Assembly: GCA_020430865.1 (NCBI GenBank)
Contig: JAGQIY010001078.1
Span: 1 to 7,444, forward strand
DNA: 7,444 bases
Direction: 5' to 3'
Origin: Myxococcales bacterium
Lineage (GTDB): Bacteria; Myxococcota; Polyangia; Polyangiales; Polyangiaceae
This document shows positions 5,494 to 7,444 of this stretch, piece by piece. Made by a program: the position numbers and the translations under genes. The number at the start of each line of letters is the position of its first letter. Position 1 is the first letter of the stretch. Under the pieces are notes generated by a model. That model did no database searches. It saw nothing but the letters and a program-made list of their open reading frames with translations, and was not told where the DNA came from.

Positions 5494-6885
5494 TCAGCCA
5501 GAAGCAGCGACTCGCCGCCACGCCGCTGGCAGCGCGTCCAGCGAGGAGACCGTTGGGCGCCTGGCGGGGGAGACGCCGGCCGCGACGAGAGCGCCCGCCG
5601 CGCGCCGAAACAACAAATCCGCAGAGAATTTTTCCAGAACATGGGCCAGCTCGTCGGGGGTGAGGGCTCGCGACGCAGTGGAGACCCCGAGCTCGAGCAA
5701 CACCCCCAAGCCGACGGTCGCCAGCGCCGCGGAGGCCGCCTCCGTGGGGCTCGAACGCCCCGCCTCGGCGTGCGCACCGGCGACCAGCACGTTCGCCAGA
5801 TAGGCCAGCTCCCCCATGCGCTCGCCGAACACCGAGGGCCGCGAGGCGGCCAACGCTGCGAACGCCTCCTGAAGTGGAGGCGCAGCCTCCGAGTCAGCCG
5901 CGACATCGGTGCTGAACCCAGCGCGCGGGCCGGTCCCGCCAGGGGTGCTGGCGTCGCCCAGCAGCGCCTCGTCGCCCAGCAGCGCCTCGTCGCCCAGCGG
6001 CGCCGCGAGCATGCGCTCTTCACCTCGAACATTTCCCCGCGACAACGACCTGGACGCCTGGAACTGATCGTCGGTCGCGAGATCGCGAAAGTAGGCCTTG
6101 GTGGTCGCGTCACGTTCGTGGCTCGAGAGGGACCCTTGAAGGGGTCGCGCCGCCAGCGCGAGAAAGCCCGACGCTGTGCGGGGCTCGACGTAGCCGAGCG
6201 CGGCACGGCGCTCCTCACGTTCGCCTTCGACATCCTCCGCCAGGGACTCCGCGGCTGTGAGCGCCTCGCAGAGGTCGTCGAGATCCTCCAGGTAGCCCGC
6301 GCAGGCGGCGGCGGCTCGATCGAGGATGCGCTCGAGGAACGCACGATTGTCTCGGTCCAGAGCCAGGATCACGCTCAGCCACGCGTCCCATCCCGGCTCC
6401 CCTCGCCCCACCAGCAAGTAGCCGTCGAGCTGCTCGCTGAGGGCGCTCTCCAGCACCTTGTCGGCAAGCTCGGCGTCGCTATCAGCCAGGTCCATGCGCT
6501 CGCGCAGGGCGTCATCGTCCAGCACCACGAGGGCGCTGAGCAGAGCATGCACGACGAAGTCCTCGGAGAGCTCGGTCAAGCGGCTGGCTGCTGCGCCATC
6601 TCCAGCCTCGAGCAAGACCTCGAGCCAGGTGGCGAAACGCTGAGCGTCGAAGCGCTCGCGCTCCCCCGCGCCCTCCGCCGTGAACAGGTCCTCGTCGAAC
6701 GCGCGAGTGAGCTGCTCGGTCGTACCGAGTGCGATCAGCTCACCTGCGTCCTCGACGCCCACCCGACGTATCAGCGCGGAAAAATCCTCGGGCGGGAGGC
6801 GCTGCACTCGTTCAACCAGATCCGGGGACTGGATCAGGCGTTCCAAGAGACGCGCGGACGGCAGTCGCGCGAGATCGGTCTTCAT
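5494..6885 (-). CDS. DUF6178-like protein of unknown function
   Basis: Soluble, acidic, largely helical protein of 463 residues with no signal peptide or membrane helix. The N-terminus ([20 protein letters not shown], then [23 protein letters not shown]) and the central block [20 protein letters not shown] (227-246) resemble DUF6178, a family I recall mainly from myxobacteria and related deltaproteobacteria; that assignment is from memory. A linker of about residues 290-338, rich in Ala, Gly and Pro, includes three tandem six-residue repeats. A second helical part (338-463) follows. The start ATG overlaps the stop of the TetR gene as ATGA, with GAGGAG eight bases upstream, so translation is coupled and a shared process with the TetR protein is likely. 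No catalytic motif was recognised and no function can be assigned. A long frame on the opposite strand is a codon-bias shadow. Confidence 0.85.
   Translation of the reverse strand: MKTDLARLPSARLLERLIQSPDLVERVQRLPPEDFSALIRRVGVEDAGELIALGTTEQLTRAFDEDLFTAEGAGERERFDAQRFATWLEVLLEAGDGAAASRLTELSEDFVVHALLSALVVLDDDALRERMDLADSDAELADKVLESALSEQLDGYLLVGRGEPGWDAWLSVILALDRDNRAFLERILDRAAAACAGYLEDLDDLCEALTAAESLAEDVEGEREERRAALGYVEPRTASGFLALAARPLQGSLSSHERDATTKAYFRDLATDDQFQASRSLSRGNVRGEERMLAAPLGDEALLGDEALLGDASTPGGTGPRAGFSTDVAADSEAAPPLQEAFAALAASRPSVFGERMGELAYLANVLVAGAHAEAGRSSPTEAASAALATVGLGVLLELGVSTASRALTPDELAHVLEKFSADLLFRRAAGALVAAGVSPARRPTVSSLDALPAAWRRVAASG
5953..6006. repeat. 18-bp tandem repeat, three copies, in the DUF6178-like gene
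   Basis: Two identical 18-base units (5953-5970 and 5971-5988) are followed by a third with two mismatches (5989-6006). Being a multiple of three, the repeat encodes [18 protein letters not shown] in the linker of the protein and keeps the frame. Copy number could vary between strains by slippage or unequal exchange without breaking the gene. Confidence 0.9.
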
Positions 6886-7444
6886 GTTTCCATCTCCTCG
6901 GCTTGGGCGGAGAACAGCGCGGAGAGGCCGCTCAGGTGGTAGCGCACCAGCACGGCGATAGCGCCCTCCAGGCGGCGCGCGCTTGGCTCCGCCTCGAGTA
7001 GCTCTCCGAGGCTCTCGAGGTAGTGGCGATAGATCCTGACCAGCGCCCGCTGCATCAGCGATGTGTGCCGATACGCGGGGTGAGCGCGGCGCGCATAGTC
7101 GACGGCGCAGCGGGTCAGGTCCTCACTCAGGGTGGCCCGGAACTCCGCATAGGGACTGTCAGTGGCGCGCAGCAGCAGGAAGCGCAACGCGTCTCGGTGG
7201 CGTACGGTGAAGGCGTGGAGCTCAGCCGAGGCCTCCAGGTAGGGGTGATCCGGAGCCAGCTCGAACGCGTCTCGCGCCGTGCCCAGCGCCGCGATTCGCG
7301 CCTCCAGGCGCTGCCGGACCTCGACGACCCACTGCTCGGGGATCGCGAGCGCGAACAGCTCCTGCTTGTTCGCGAAGTACTTGTAGAGGTTGCCCACCGA
7401 ACTCTCCGCGCGTTCCGCCACCGCCGCCAGCCGCATGCCGGGTA
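6882..7444 (-). CDS. TetR-family transcriptional regulator, N-terminus outside the window
   Basis: DNA-binding regulator cut by the window end. The visible part begins inside the helix-turn-helix: MRLAAVAERAESSVGNLYKYFANKQELF is the classical TetR recognition helix and following helix 4 (..VGNLYKYFxNKxELF). About 150 residues of the helical ligand-binding and dimerisation domain follow, ending in EEMET. The true start lies upstream of 7444, probably 20-35 residues earlier judging from the family; the ATG at 7436 is internal. The last codons overlap the start of the DUF6178-like gene, forming an operon. The ligand is unknown, and no transporter or enzyme is visible beside it to suggest one. 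It may control its own operon. Confidence 0.93.
   Translation of the reverse strand, partial: PGMRLAAVAERAESSVGNLYKYFANKQELFALAIPEQWVVEVRQRLEARIAALGTARDAFELAPDHPYLEASAELHAFTVRHRDALRFLLLRATDSPYAEFRATLSEDLTRCAVDYARRAHPAYRHTSLMQRALVRIYRHYLESLGELLEAEPSARRLEGAIAVLVRYHLSGLSALFSAQAEEMET

Noticed and set aside
5641..6942. 433-codon open frame on the plus strand
   Set aside because: It lies opposite the DUF6178-like gene, which has a good ribosome site, operon coupling and family resemblance. The plus frame gives a low-complexity Arg/Gly/Gln-rich translation typical of an antisense shadow in GC-rich DNA.

Overview
This is a GC-rich bacterial chromosomal window with tightly packed genes on both strands. 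The organism is probably a myxobacterium or related deltaproteobacterium. That is an inference from three things: a DUF6178-like protein, a sigma factor fused to a cysteine-rich domain, and a kinase with an ethylene-receptor-type sensor. No tRNA, rRNA, CRISPR array, transposase or phage gene was seen.

Left block (1-2859, all minus strand, read from right to left). A membrane histidine kinase (2859->1345) carries a plant-ETR1-like copper/ethylene-binding domain, then PAS, HisKA and HATPase domains. It is followed 43 bp later by an ECF sigma factor (1301->477) with a C-terminal zinc-finger/anti-sigma-like cysteine-rich domain resembling CorE-type metal-sensing sigma factors. A thioredoxin (360->1, continuing past the window edge) comes next. 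Together these look like a metal/redox or gas-sensing regulatory unit with a redox effector, and no response regulator is present in the window.

Centre (2860-4843). A 311-bp divergent intergenic region contains several dyads, including a striking array of six alternating TTGC/GCAA half-sites. It leads into two plus-strand genes joined by an ATGA overlap: glycine/sarcosine N-methyltransferase and sarcosine/dimethylglycine N-methyltransferase. These make the osmoprotectant glycine betaine from glycine by three SAM-dependent methylations, which suggests a salt-tolerant or desiccation-exposed bacterium.

Right block (4895-7444, all minus strand). A TetR-family regulator (5' end outside the window) overlaps a 463-residue DUF6178-like protein of unknown function by ATGA. 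A good intrinsic terminator follows that gene. Beyond it is a MarR-family regulator of the EctR/CosR type, convergent with the betaine genes and probably their osmotic regulator. The most interesting points are the ETR1-like kinase/metal-sensing sigma pairing and the half-site array upstream of the betaine operon.
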